Assembly: GCF_018424695.1 (NCBI RefSeq)
Contig: NZ_QTNQ01000008.1
Span: forward strand, 34,199 to 98,198
Source of the DNA: Vannielia litorea
Lineage (GTDB): Bacteria > Pseudomonadota > Alphaproteobacteria > Rhodobacterales > Rhodobacteraceae
Direction of reading: 5' to 3'
Length of the DNA: 64,000 nucleotides
Shown here: in pieces, positions 25,760 through 34,368 of the stretch
How positions within the stretch are numbered: the stretch's first letter is position 1
Layout of the letters: every line of letters starts with the position of its first letter
Made by a program: the position numbers and the translations under genes
Notes under the pieces: generated by a model
What the model was told of the DNA's origin: nothing
The model's input: the letters and a program-made list of their open reading frames with translations, nothing else
Databases searched by the model: none

Positions 25760-26971
25760 ATGAAGCGCGTCGTCATCACCGGGACGGGCACGATCAACGC
25801 CCTGGGCAAAACCGTGCCCGAAACCCTCGCGGCCATGGCCGAGGGCAAGTGCGGAATCGCCCCCATCAACATCCGCGACGTGGAGCGGCTTTCGGTGCAG
25901 ATCGGCGGGCAGGTGCGCAACTTCGACCCCGAAGCGCACTTCAACCGCCAGCAGATCGCGCTCTATGACCGTTTCACCCAGTTCACCATGCTCGCCGCCA
26001 AGGAGGCGATTGGCCAGGCGGGGCTTGAGTTTCACGGGCTCCTGGCCGACGAGGCTGGGGCGATCTTCGGCACCGCCGGCGGCGGGGTGAACACCTGGGA
26101 CGAGAACTACCGCACCGTCTACGAAGACGGTAAAAACCGCGTGCACCCCTTCGTCGTCCCGAAGCTGATGAACAACGCCGCCGCCTCCCACGTCAGCATG
26201 GAATACAACCTCAAGGGCCCGAGCTATTCCGTCTCCACCGCCTGCGCCTCCTCCAACCACGCCATGGGGCAGGCGTTCCACATGGTCCGCTCCGGCGCGT
26301 CCCGCGCGATGGTCACCGGCGGGGCCGAAGCGATGCTCTCCTTCGGCGGGGTGAAGGCCTGGGAGGGGCTGCGGGTGATGAGCAAGGACGCCTGTCGCCC
26401 GTTCTCGGCCAACCGCAATGGCATGGTGCAGGGCGAGGGTGCAGCCGTCTTCGTGTTCGAGGAGCTGGAACACGCCAAGGCCCGCGGGGCCGACATCATT
26501 GCCGAGGTGGTGGGCTTCGCCATGTCCTCTGACGCCGCCGATATCGTCATGCCCTCCAAACAGGGCGCGGCGCGGGCGGTGCGCGGGGCTCTGCGTGACG
26601 GGCGGATCAACCCCGAAGAGGTGGGCTATATCAACGCCCATGGCACCGGCACCGCGGCCAATGACAAGACAGAATGCGCTGTGGTGGCCGATGTCTTCGG
26701 CTCCCACGCCGACAAGCTGATGATCTCCTCCACCAAGTCGATGCACGGCCACCTGATCGGCGGCACCGGCGCGGTGGAGCTGCTGGCCTGCATCATGGCC
26801 CTGCGCGACGGGGTAATCGCCCCCACCATCGGCTATGAAGAGCCCGACCCCGAATGCGCCCTCGACGTGGTGCCCAACGACGCCCGCGACGCCAAGGTCA
26901 AGACCGTGCTCTCCAACGCCTTCGCCTTCGGTGGCCTCAACGCTGTGCTCGCCCTGCGCCAGGCTCCCTGA
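25760..26971 (+). CDS. Beta-ketoacyl-ACP synthase (KAS II-like)
   Basis: A 403-residue thiolase-fold condensing enzyme with nucleophile Cys162 in STACASSNH and the two histidines in NAHGTGTAANDKTE and MHGHLIGGTGAVE. It elongates acyl-ACP by decarboxylative condensation with malonyl-ACP. The dedicated ACP gene just upstream and lpxD before it suggest a role in envelope lipid acyl-chain supply rather than bulk fatty acid synthesis. That role is inferred. Confidence 0.9.
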   Translation: MKRVVITGTGTINALGKTVPETLAAMAEGKCGIAPINIRDVERLSVQIGGQVRNFDPEAHFNRQQIALYDRFTQFTMLAAKEAIGQAGLEFHGLLADEAGAIFGTAGGGVNTWDENYRTVYEDGKNRVHPFVVPKLMNNAAASHVSMEYNLKGPSYSVSTACASSNHAMGQAFHMVRSGASRAMVTGGAEAMLSFGGVKAWEGLRVMSKDACRPFSANRNGMVQGEGAAVFVFEELEHAKARGADIIAEVVGFAMSSDAADIVMPSKQGAARAVRGALRDGRINPEEVGYINAHGTGTAANDKTECAVVADVFGSHADKLMISSTKSMHGHLIGGTGAVELLACIMALRDGVIAPTIGYEEPDPECALDVVPNDARDAKVKTVLSNAFAFGGLNAVLALRQAP

Positions 26972-27100
26972 AACGCCCCAGAAGCACTGCAGAACATGGG
27001 CCTCCCGCCGAACAGGCAAGCGCCAGCGCCGCCCACTCAGAACAGCTTGATTCAAATGCGCCGCTGTGCATTTTCTTGCCGCAAATATCTCCACGGGGGT

Positions 27101-27121
27101 GTGGGGGTGTGAAACCCCCAC
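27101..27121. repeat. Small intergenic palindrome
   Basis: GTGGGGGT and ACCCCCAC form an 8-bp stem with a 5-nt loop between the ketoacyl synthase and NUDIX genes. It has no clear U-tract. It could be a REP-like element or a weak terminator. Confidence 0.4.
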
Positions 27122-27163
27122 TCCGACCCTTGCAAACCGCGACACGCCCGCCAGACTCGCGCA

Positions 27164-27604
27164 ATGACAGCGCCCATCCCCAAGGCCCTCGCCGCCGTGC
27201 TGCGCGGCCCCGCCATCGCGCGTGAGCTGCTGATCTTCCGCCACCCGCTCACCGGCGACCAGCTCCCGAAAGGCACCATCGAGCCCGGAGAAGGCCCGGC
27301 CACGGCGGCCATCCGCGAGCTGCAGGAGGAATCCGGCCTCAGCCTTGCCGCCCCCACGGCAATCGGCACATGGCATCGACCCTGGGAAGAGGGCTACACC
27401 GCGCCCCAGCTCTGGCACCTCTTCACCTTCGAAGCCCCGCCCGGCCTCCCCGATACCTGGGACCACATGGCCGAAGGCAGCCCCGCCGAGGCCGGCCTCA
27501 TCTTCTCCTACCGCTGGGCACCGCTGACCCCGGCCCTCGCCGATGCCATGCGCCCGCTCTTCGCGCCCGTCGTCCGCCTGATCCTGCAGGCCGATGCGGG
27601 CTGA
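27164..27604 (+). CDS. NUDIX hydrolase
   Basis: A 146-residue protein with a Nudix box: GTIEPGEGPATAAIRELQEE followed by SGL, where the EL-x-EE residues bind Mg. It hydrolyses a nucleoside-diphosphate-linked compound; the substrate is not predictable. It stands alone between palindromic DNA upstream and a decayed gene on the opposite strand, whose 3' end it overlaps. Confidence 0.87.
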   Translation: MTAPIPKALAAVLRGPAIARELLIFRHPLTGDQLPKGTIEPGEGPATAAIRELQEESGLSLAAPTAIGTWHRPWEEGYTAPQLWHLFTFEAPPGLPDTWDHMAEGSPAEAGLIFSYRWAPLTPALADAMRPLFAPVVRLILQADAG

Positions 27605-27975
27605 TTGTCCCACGCGGCATTCTGCAGAACCACGCGATAGCCATCCGCGTCCTCGTAGGGGCGGCCTTGCCGGTCCCAGTAGGGGGTGAAGGCCTCCACC
27701 GGCGCATGGTCTGCCGCCTCCATCCGCGCGCAACGGCGGCGCCCCGCCTCCCGGTCGGGCAGGTAGAAAACAAGCAGGTTGTCCTGCCCCCGGGGCCCGA
27801 CCGGCGGAGTGGCCGGCCTTGCGGGTAAACTCCAGATCGTAGGGAAAGCCAGGGTGCCCGAGCATCACCCCGTCAGACCCGTCGTGGTCGGTGAACGCCG
27901 TCAGCACCTCAAGCCCCAGCCCGTCGCGCTAGAAGCCCAGCACGGCGGCCATGCCATCTGTCAGGCGCGCAACGC
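27596..27975 (-). pseudogene. VOC-family (glyoxalase/bleomycin-resistance-like) pseudogene
   Basis: Read on the minus strand, ILRVARLTDGMAAVLGF is followed by an in-frame TAG (27929-27931), then RDGLGLEVLTAFTDHDGSDG and FPYDLEFTRKAGH. The frame then slips, near 27790, to NLLVFYLPDREAG and finally PYWDRQGRPYEDADGYRVVL. Together these restore a full-length VOC protein. One nonsense codon, one frameshift, and no proper start or stop show that it is dead. The 3' end runs into the NUDIX gene. Confidence 0.75.
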
Positions 27976-28093
27976 GCAGAATCGGGGAAGGGCGGGTTGT
28001 GTTTGTTATCGGCGGGTCTCCGGGAGCGCCTGTTTCTCAAACCCTGCGCCCTTAAGCCCACTTCAGGGCAAGACCTTTTTCATTCCGAAACGC

Positions 28094-28117
28094 AAAACGC
28101 CGCCCCGGAGGGCGGCG
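28094..28117 (-). terminator. Rho-independent terminator after ialB-like gene
   Basis: The hairpin CGCCGCCCTCCGGGGCGGCG is followed on the minus strand by four U, 24 bp past the stop of the gene at 28142. Confidence 0.75.
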
Positions 28118-28141
28118 CATGCAAGGCCGAATGGCCAGAGG

Positions 28142-28825
28142 TCAGTTGTTCATCGCGGCCAGCGCGTTGAACCCGGCGGTGAAGCCGTTGAGCGAAACCT
28201 TCACCTGCACCTTTTGGTCGGGCGCTCTCGCCGGCACCACAGTCAGCGTGGCCGCGTTCCCGGCCTTGAACGCATTGACATCGGCTTGGCTCATGCCAAA
28301 GCGGGCGACGCAACCGATGGCAGCGCAAAAGGTATACGGGTAACGGCGGCCCTGGCTGCCGTCCACCGCGAGAACGACCTGTTCCGTCAGGAGGGTTTCA
28401 AGCGGTGTCACCACGCTCACTCCGGCAGCGGCCTGGCCGCCGGAGGGCAATGGAATGACCGTAATCTCGGCAACCGAGTTGCCATTGCCGTCGCCGAGAA
28501 GTTGATAGAGCTGACATTGCTCTGGCTGATCTTCCGACAGCTTGGCGCAACGCAACTGCCAATCGCCATGGACCTCTCTGACATTCTCCGAACCCGGCGC
28601 ATTGCCGGAGGTCTCCTCGCCGACCGGCGTGCCCATGTTCAGATCGGAGCCGGGGGCCGGCGTCTGGGCGGTGCCCTCTTCCCCGGCAGCCTCGGCGGCG
28701 GTGTCAGCCGGCGCCTCGGTCGTGGCCTCCTCGGCGGGGGCCTCCTCGGTGGCGGTGTCCTGTGCCCAGAGGGGCGTGGCGGCGATCATCAGCGCCAGGA
28801 AACTCGCTTTCGTCAGGTTCTGCAT
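28142..28825 (-). CDS. Invasion-associated locus B (IalB) family protein
   Basis: A 227-residue exported protein: signal peptide to about residue 22 (PLWAQ), an Ala/Glu/Thr-rich low-complexity linker to about residue 80, then an IalB domain with HGDWQLRCAKL, EQCQLYQLL and CAAIGCVARFG. The paired cysteines probably form disulfides. IalB proteins are widespread periplasmic proteins in alphaproteobacteria with no settled biochemical role. Starting at 28825 (GAGGAT ribosome-binding site) removes an unconvincing upstream extension. Confidence 0.85.
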   Translation of the reverse strand: MQNLTKASFLALMIAATPLWAQDTATEEAPAEEATTEAPADTAAEAAGEEGTAQTPAPGSDLNMGTPVGEETSGNAPGSENVREVHGDWQLRCAKLSEDQPEQCQLYQLLGDGNGNSVAEITVIPLPSGGQAAAGVSVVTPLETLLTEQVVLAVDGSQGRRYPYTFCAAIGCVARFGMSQADVNAFKAGNAATLTVVPARAPDQKVQVKVSLNGFTAGFNALAAMNN

Positions 28826-28865
28826 ATCCTCAACAACCTTTTTCGGCTTCTCGAATTCGTGGGGC

Positions 28866-28894
28866 CGTCTAGCACAGGGCGCAGGGGATGTCAG
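28866..28894 (-). promoter_or_regulatory. Putative promoter of the IalB-family gene
   Basis: On the minus strand CTGACA, a 17-nt spacer and TAGACG form a sigma-70-like promoter about 40 nt before the chosen start codon. Confidence 0.5.
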
Positions 28895-28970
28895 GGAGAA
28901 AAGCCGGGGCGCTGACGGGGCTGTGAACGCATCCGCCCCGCGCCGTACTCCCCCGAAATCCGGACCTGAA

Positions 28971-28992
28971 AAAGGGCCCCGAAAGGCCCTTT
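28971..28992. terminator. Bidirectional terminator-like hairpin
   Basis: AAAGGGCC and GGCCCTTT form an 8-bp stem with A- and T-runs on its two sides. It lies in the gene-free stretch between the IalB gene and the candidate small RNA, and would insulate one from the other. Confidence 0.5.
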
Positions 28993-29147
28993 TGCGCGGG
29001 TCCGATTTTCGGCCCGGGCGGCTGTTGTCAGCCGCTATTTTAGGTTCTCCCTGCCGGACTGGCCGACTTGATGCCCGGACGCTATGGCAACTTGCCGCAG
29101 CCGTCAACAGGTAAAAGAACACCCCTCAAGAATTTGAACACGCTAAG

Positions 29148-29250
29148 AAAAAAGCCGCGTCACCAAGGTGACGCGGCCAGTCTGACAGGGAGGAAGTCAA
29201 TCCGGGCCAAGAGGACGGAGGCCCGAACAAGATGGAGACTGGCAGATAAA
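29148..29250 (-). ncRNA. Candidate trans-acting small RNA with anti-Shine-Dalgarno motifs
   Basis: About 100 nt on the minus strand end in a very strong terminator: an 11-bp GCCGCGTCACC/GGTGACGCGGC inverted repeat (29154-29177) followed by six U. No minus-strand gene lies upstream, so the terminator needs its own transcript. The preceding sequence folds: outer stem CAGTCT/AGACTG and inner stem CGGGCC/GGCCCG. Unpaired segments TCCGTCCTCTT and CTTCCTCCC could pair with ribosome-binding sites. A TATTAA -10-like box lies at 29253-29258; no good -35 was found. It resembles the CCUCC-bearing sRNA families of alphaproteobacteria (CcsR, alpha-r14), but identity is inferred. Confidence 0.6.
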
Positions 29251-29294
29251 GGTTAATACTTTATGTTGGGTCCGAAACATTGGTGGAGGGCCAT

Positions 29295-30848
29295 ATGAGC
29301 GGTTCGATTTTCGTAGGCGGCGGCGGCGAGGGATATGGCACGCCGCAGGAGCTCTTGCTGAACTATGCCAACCGCCACGGCCTCATCGCCGGGGCCACCG
29401 GCACGGGCAAGACCGTCACCCTCCAGATTCTTGCCGAGAGCTTTTCGGCCAATGGCGTGCCGGTCTTCCTGTCGGATGTGAAGGGCGACCTCTCGGGCCT
29501 TGCCAAATCGGGCAGCGCAGAGGCCAAGCTGCATGGCCCCTTCATGGAACGCGCCGCGAAAATCGGCTTCACCGATTATGCCTACTCCGGTTTCCCGGTC
29601 ACCTTCTGGGACATGTACGGCCAGCAAGGCCACCCCGTGCGCACCACCGTTGCCGAAATGGGGCCGCTCCTGCTCGCCCGCCTGCTTGAACTCTCCGAAG
29701 CGCAGGAAGGCATCCTCAACATCGCCTTCCGGGTGGCCGATGAGCAGGGCCTGCCGCTGCTCGACCTGAAAGACCTGCAATCGCTGCTCGTCTGGGTCGG
29801 CGAAAACCGCTCCGAGCTGTCCCTGCGCTACGGCAACGTCTCCACGGCCTCCATCGGCGCCATCCAGCGCCGCCTTCTGGTGCTCGAAAATCAGGGCGCC
29901 ACCCAGTTCTTCGGTGAGCCGGCGCTCTCGCTGGATGATCTCTTCCTGACTGACGCAGAGGGCAGGGGCCGCATCAATATCCTCGCCGCCGACAAGCTGA
30001 TGGGCGCGCCCCGGCTCTACGCCACCTTCCTGCTCTGGATGCTTTCCGAACTCTTCGAGATGCTCCCCGAGGTCGGAGACCCGGAAAAGCCCAAGCTGGT
30101 GTTCTTCTTCGACGAGGCGCACCTGCTGTTCGACGACGCGCCCAAGGCGCTTGTCGACAAGGTCGAGCAGGTCGCGCGGCTGATCCGCTCCAAGGGTGTC
30201 GGCGTCTATTTCTGCACCCAGAACCCCGCCGACGTGCCGGAGGATATCCTCGGCCAGCTCGGCAACCGGGTGCAACACGCGCTCCGCGCCTTCACTGCCA
30301 AGGACCGGCGCGAGCTGAAACAGGCCGCCGAAACCTACCGCGACAACCCGCGCTTCGAAACCGAAGAGGCGATCCGCGAGGTGGGCACCGGCGAGGCCGT
30401 GACCTCCTTCCTCATCCGCAAGGGCGCCCCCGGCGTCGTCGAGCGCACGCTCATCCGCCCGCCCTCATCGCAACTCGGCCCGATCACCGCCGCCGAGCGC
30501 GGTGGTGTCATCGGCGCCTCGCCCATCGCCGGCAAGTATGACACCAGACTGGACCGGGAAAGCGCCTACGAGATGCTTGCCAAACGGGCCGAGGCCGCCG
30601 CAAGGGAGGCGGAAGAGGCCGAGGCGCAGGAAGAAGAGGCAGAAATGGCCGAACGCGAGTTCAAGGCCGGGCGCCGCTACTCCGGCAGCCGTGTGTCCCG
30701 CTCCACGTCAAAGCCAACCCGCGCGCGGTCGTCCCGCTCCGACTCCGTGGGCCAGGCCTTCGCCAAGAGCTTCGCCCGCCAGCTCGGCACCCGCTCCGGC
30801 AAGGCGCTGGTGCGCGGCATCTTCGGCACGCTGTTCTCGGGGCGGTAA
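29295..30848 (+). CDS. HerA-like ATPase, DUF853 (YjgR) family
   Basis: A 517-residue P-loop ATPase with Walker A GATGTGKT near residue 35 and Walker B LVFFFDEAHLLF near 272. STQ/CTQNPADVPEDILGQLGNR-type sensor sequence follows, and the tail is basic and Ser-rich. DUF853 proteins resemble HerA/FtsK hexameric motors but their role is unknown. I use the ATG at 29295, which has GGTGGAGGG just upstream. Its 5' untranslated region lies back-to-back with the candidate small RNA. Confidence 0.88.
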   Translation: MSGSIFVGGGGEGYGTPQELLLNYANRHGLIAGATGTGKTVTLQILAESFSANGVPVFLSDVKGDLSGLAKSGSAEAKLHGPFMERAAKIGFTDYAYSGFPVTFWDMYGQQGHPVRTTVAEMGPLLLARLLELSEAQEGILNIAFRVADEQGLPLLDLKDLQSLLVWVGENRSELSLRYGNVSTASIGAIQRRLLVLENQGATQFFGEPALSLDDLFLTDAEGRGRINILAADKLMGAPRLYATFLLWMLSELFEMLPEVGDPEKPKLVFFFDEAHLLFDDAPKALVDKVEQVARLIRSKGVGVYFCTQNPADVPEDILGQLGNRVQHALRAFTAKDRRELKQAAETYRDNPRFETEEAIREVGTGEAVTSFLIRKGAPGVVERTLIRPPSSQLGPITAAERGGVIGASPIAGKYDTRLDRESAYEMLAKRAEAAAREAEEAEAQEEEAEMAEREFKAGRRYSGSRVSRSTSKPTRARSSRSDSVGQAFAKSFARQLGTRSGKALVRGIFGTLFSGR

Positions 30849-30904
30849 CCCAGCGCGAAGACGCCTCGAAGGGCGGATGAGCGCACACCGGGGCAGCTCA
30901 TCAA

Positions 30905-30949
30905 GGCCCTTCGGCCTTTCTTCGCATATGCGATGAGGGCCGAAGGGCC
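30905..30949. terminator. Bidirectional terminator between convergent genes
   Basis: A perfect 12-bp stem (GGCCCTTCGGCC/GGCCGAAGGGCC) with a 21-nt loop lies between the convergent DUF853 and dienelactone hydrolase genes. Confidence 0.6.
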
Positions 30950-30960
30950 GAAGAGCTGCT

Positions 30961-31860
30961 TCAGGTCAGATATTTCGTAAACCACTCCACCGTCCGCTCC
31001 CAGGCCAGCGTTGCGGCATCCTCGTCATACCGAGGCGTGGTGTCGTTGTGGAACCCGTGGTTCGCACCGGCATAGATATGCCCCTCGTAGGTCTTGCCAT
31101 GCTCTTTCAGCGCCGCCTCATAGGCTGGCCAACCCGCGTTGATCCGCTCGTCCAGCTCGCCGTAGTGCAGCAGCAGCGGCGCCTCGATCTTCGGCACATC
31201 CTCCACCGCCGCCTGACGGCCATAGAAGGGCACGCTCGCGCCCATTTCCGGATAGGCCACAGCCAGCGCGTTGCACACGCCCCCGCCATAGCAGAAGCCC
31301 ACGGCCCCGACCTTCCCGGTCGAGCCCTCGTGGCCCATCAGGTGCTCGAACCCTGCAAAGAAGTCGTTCATCAGCTTGGCCCCGTCCAGCTCCCGCTGCA
31401 TCGTGCGCCCGTCGTCGTCATTGCCCGGATAGCCGCCCGCCGGGGTCAGCCCATCGGGGCCGAGCGCGAGGAAGCCGGCTTTGGCGGTGCGCCGCACCAC
31501 ATCCTCGATATAGGGGTTCAGCCCCCGGTTCTCATGGATCACCAGAACCGCAGGCAGCTTGCCCTCCACCCCCGCAGGCTTTGCCATGAGGCCGCGAATG
31601 GTCCCATGCCCGTCCGGGCTGTCATACTCCACCCAGTCGGTCTCGATGTCGGGGTCGTCCGGCGCGACCTGCTGCGCCAATGCATAGTTCGGTTGCAGGC
31701 TCTCCAGCACCGCGGCGGCGGTTACACCCGCGGCCACGTATTTGCCCGCCCCGGCAAGAAAATCGCGCTTGCTCATCTTGCCGTGCACGTAACCGTCGTA
31801 CATCTCCAAAAGCCTCGGGTGAAAGTCCTTTGCCGTCATGCTGCGGGTCGGCTTGTTCAT
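30961..31860 (-). CDS. Dienelactone hydrolase family protein, exported
   Basis: A 299-residue alpha/beta hydrolase. The triad is Cys in GFCYGGG, Asp in GELDERIN and His in GANHGFHND. The N-terminus (about 1-63) has [20 protein letters not shown], a Tat-like membrane/signal segment with Lys in place of the first Arg. Export to the periplasm is therefore likely but not certain. The family hydrolyses dienelactones and related esters. No aromatic-degradation genes lie nearby. Confidence 0.87.
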   Translation of the reverse strand: MNKPTRSMTAKDFHPRLLEMYDGYVHGKMSKRDFLAGAGKYVAAGVTAAAVLESLQPNYALAQQVAPDDPDIETDWVEYDSPDGHGTIRGLMAKPAGVEGKLPAVLVIHENRGLNPYIEDVVRRTAKAGFLALGPDGLTPAGGYPGNDDDGRTMQRELDGAKLMNDFFAGFEHLMGHEGSTGKVGAVGFCYGGGVCNALAVAYPEMGASVPFYGRQAAVEDVPKIEAPLLLHYGELDERINAGWPAYEAALKEHGKTYEGHIYAGANHGFHNDTTPRYDEDAATLAWERTVEWFTKYLT

Positions 31861-32000
31861 CGGTCGTCTCCCTGTTCACGAGTGTGCGCGTCATCCCGCA
31901 CAAGGGCTACCACGGCTGCGCCGCACCGCCCCCTCACGAACCCGAGAGGCGGAACCCGGGCCATGCACCGCTCGTTGTTCCTTTGAAGGAGGTCCAACCG

Positions 32001-32369
32001 ATGACCGAGATGACCGAAGCAGACTTCTGGCAGATGGAAGAGCACTCCTGGACCGGCGGTGCCGATTATGCGCGCACCGTGACCCGCGACGATGCGGTGT
32101 TCGTGTTTCCCTACCCGGTGGGGATTCAGAGTGCCGAGGCCTCGATGAAAGGGCTGGAGGCGGGGGACCGCTGGCGGTCGGTGACCTTCCATGACCGCAG
32201 TTTCACCCGGCAGGGTCCAGTCGCCGTTCTCGCCTACAAGGCTGAGGCCGAGCGCGGCACCGAGCCGGGCTACACCGCGCTCTGCGCCTCGACCTATGTC
32301 GATGATGGCGAGGGTTGGCGGCTGATCAGCCACCAGCAAACACCCGCCGACGCGGGCGCCGTCGCCTGA
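32001..32369 (+). CDS. DUF4440/SnoaL-like small protein
   Basis: A 122-residue protein starting MTEMTEADFWQMEEHSW, with a cone-shaped NTF2-like pattern (SVTFHDRSF, VAVLAYKAEA, YVDDGEGWRLISHQQTP). These proteins are small-molecule-binding folds or enzymes of unknown substrate. The ATG at 32001 has a perfect AAGGAGG nine bases upstream, so longer upstream frames are rejected. It converges on the CorC-like gene, whose stop is 2 bp away. Confidence 0.82.
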   Translation: MTEMTEADFWQMEEHSWTGGADYARTVTRDDAVFVFPYPVGIQSAEASMKGLEAGDRWRSVTFHDRSFTRQGPVAVLAYKAEAERGTEPGYTALCASTYVDDGEGWRLISHQQTPADAGAVA

Positions 32370-32370
32370 G

Positions 32371-33675
32371 TTAGTCGACCAGCGTCATCAACGGGCGCAT
32401 CTTGAGCCGGGTCAGCCGGTTGTCCTTGCGCGCGATCACCTCGAAGCGGAACCCGTGGAACGAAAACACCTGCCCAACGGTCGGGATCGCCTGCGCTTCG
32501 TGAATCACCAGCCCGGCGACGGTGTTGGCCTCATCGTCGGGCAGGGCCCAGTCGTTCGCCCGGTTCAGGTCGCGGATCGTCATCGCGCCATCCACGATCC
32601 AGTCGCCCGCATCCGTCTTGCGCAGCGGATGGTCCTCGTCGATGTCGAACTCGTCGGTGATCTCGCCCACGATCTCCTCGAGGATGTCCTCCAGCGTGAT
32701 GAGGCCCTGCAATGTGCCGTATTCATCCACCACCAGCGCAAAATGCGTGTTCCGCCGCAGGAACTGGCGCATCTGGTCGTCCAGCGTGGTCGTCTCCGGC
32801 ACGAAGTAGGGCTCCATCGCCACGTCCATCACGTCCAGCGCGCCCAGCGCCTCCGGGGCGCCGCCCGAGGCAATGGCAGCGCGATGAATGGCGCGCAGCA
32901 GATCCTTTGCGTGGATCACGCCGACAATGTTTTCCTTGTCGTCCTTGTAGAGCGGCAGGCGGGTGTGGCGGCTCTCCAGCGCCTGGGCCAAGACCTCGTC
33001 GGGCGGCGCATCCACGTCGATCATCTCGATCTGGGAGCGGTGGAGCATGATCTCTTCCACCGTCCGATCGCCCAGGTCGAGCGCCCCCAAAAGCCGGTCC
33101 CGGTCTTCCTTGTGCACCACGCCCTCGGAGTGCCCCAGCGCCAACGCGCCGGCGATTTCCTCGTGCACCGAGAACATCTGGCTCTCCGGATCGATCTGCA
33201 CGCCGAAAAGCCGCAGCAGAAGCCGCACAAGGGCCTGGATCGCCCGCACGAAGGGCGCCAGCAGCGCCACGAGCAGGCTGATCGGCCGGGCCACCCGGCT
33301 GGCGGCGGTTTCGGCGTTGGAGATCGCGTAGGTCTTCGGCAGCACCTCGGCGAAGATCAACACCAGCAGCGTCATCACCAGCGTCGCCAGCGCCACGCCC
33401 CCATCGCCGAAGAGCCGGGTGAACACCGAGGTCGCCAGCGAGGCCGCGAGGATGTTCACCACATTGTTGCCCAGCAGAACCGCGCCGATCAGGCGCTCGT
33501 TGTCTTCGGTCACCTCCAATGCCACCTCGGCGCCACGCTCACCCTTGTCGGCCTTGGCGCGCAGCTTGCCGCGCGAGGCAGCCGTAAGGGCCGTCTCGGA
33601 GCCTGAGAAGAAGGCCGAGCAGACGAGAAGCAGCAGGATGGCGCCGGCGGTCAGCCAGAATGCGGTATCAATCAC
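32371..33675 (-). CDS. CNNM/CorC (HlyC) family membrane transporter-like protein
   Basis: A 434-residue protein. An N-terminal DUF21/CNNM domain has three or four membrane segments (SAFFSGSETALTAASRGKL at its start). A pair of CBS domains follows (RHTRLPLYKDD, VVDEYGTLQGLITLEDI), and the C-terminal CorC_HlyC domain begins near 350. The family is linked to Mg2+/Co2+ export and resistance. It faces the small DUF4440 gene tail to tail. Confidence 0.9.
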   Translation of the reverse strand: MIDTAFWLTAGAILLLLVCSAFFSGSETALTAASRGKLRAKADKGERGAEVALEVTEDNERLIGAVLLGNNVVNILAASLATSVFTRLFGDGGVALATLVMTLLVLIFAEVLPKTYAISNAETAASRVARPISLLVALLAPFVRAIQALVRLLLRLFGVQIDPESQMFSVHEEIAGALALGHSEGVVHKEDRDRLLGALDLGDRTVEEIMLHRSQIEMIDVDAPPDEVLAQALESRHTRLPLYKDDKENIVGVIHAKDLLRAIHRAAIASGGAPEALGALDVMDVAMEPYFVPETTTLDDQMRQFLRRNTHFALVVDEYGTLQGLITLEDILEEIVGEITDEFDIDEDHPLRKTDAGDWIVDGAMTIRDLNRANDWALPDDEANTVAGLVIHEAQAIPTVGQVFSFHGFRFEVIARKDNRLTRLKMRPLMTLVD

Positions 33676-33784
33676 GGAAGGGGGCCGGGTTGCCTCATGG
33701 TGGCTCTGTTATGGGGTGCGGGCGCGGCAGGTTCAAGATGGGGCGGCACTTCCCGAAGCGGCCGTGCCGGCATAACGTTTCGCC

Positions 33785-34267
33785 ATGCCCCGCCGCTACG
33801 GCTTTCGCGCCGCCTCGCTCGATGATCTGCCCATGCTGCGCCGCTGGCTTGCGGTGCCCGAAGTTGCGCGCTGGTGGGGCGCGGATGACCCCTTCGATGC
33901 CGAGGCGCTTGCAGGGACCCGCCACTGGCCCCATATCGTCTCGCTGGACGGCACGCCCTTCGCCTACATTCAGCACTACGATCCCCAGGGCTGGCCCGAC
34001 CACCCGTTTCGCCATCTGCCGCCCGGATCACGCGGGATCGACCAGTTCATCGGCCTGCCCGACCTTCTGGGGCAGGGGCACGGGCCGGGCTTCATCCGCC
34101 AGCACATGGCGACGCTCTACGCCGCCGGGGCCCCCGTCATCTGCACCGATCCGCACCCGGACAACGCCCGTGCCATCGCGGCCTACCGCAAGTGCGGCTT
34201 CGAAGTGGTCGGTGCGCCGCGTGACACGCCCTGGGGCCGCATCCTTCCGATGGAAGCGCCCGCGTAG
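33785..34267 (+). CDS. GNAT acetyltransferase (AAC(6')/RimJ-like)
   Basis: A 160-residue GNAT protein with acetyl-CoA loop LLGQGHGPGFIRQH and motif CTDPHPDNARAIAAYRKCGF, as in AAC(6')-type aminoglycoside acetyltransferases and lysine N-acyltransferase relatives. Whether it confers resistance cannot be told from sequence. Its stop codon lies inside a palindromic repeat. Confidence 0.83.
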   Translation: MPRRYGFRAASLDDLPMLRRWLAVPEVARWWGADDPFDAEALAGTRHWPHIVSLDGTPFAYIQHYDPQGWPDHPFRHLPPGSRGIDQFIGLPDLLGQGHGPGFIRQHMATLYAAGAPVICTDPHPDNARAIAAYRKCGFEVVGAPRDTPWGRILPMEAPA

Positions 34268-34292
34268 GGTGCGCATTCATGGCGCACCCTAC
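34264..34292. repeat. GTAGGGTGCGC palindrome, copy 1
   Basis: A perfect 11-bp inverted repeat (GTAGGGTGCGC/GCGCACCCTAC) with loop ATTCATG. It overlaps the stop of the GNAT gene. Related copies lie at 45116-45187. It looks like a dispersed REP-type element. Confidence 0.75.
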
Positions 34293-34320
34293 ACCCGACC
34301 CCCAAAACCCGCGCCGAAAC

Positions 34321-34345
34321 AAAAACGGCGGCCCGAAGGCCGCCG
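34321..34345 (-). terminator. Rho-independent terminator after the PotD-like gene
   Basis: An 8-bp stem (CGGCGGCC/GGCCGCCG) with a 4-nt loop, followed on the minus strand by five U, 23 bp past the stop of the gene at 34369. Confidence 0.8.
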
Positions 34346-34368
34346 CTCGCATCCAAAGCTGACCGCGG

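Noticed and set aside
25637..27907. A 756-codon open frame on the minus strand
   Set aside because: It lies antisense to the clear ketoacyl synthase, ACP and NUDIX genes; its His/Gly/Arg-rich composition is typical of reverse-frame reading in GC-rich DNA.
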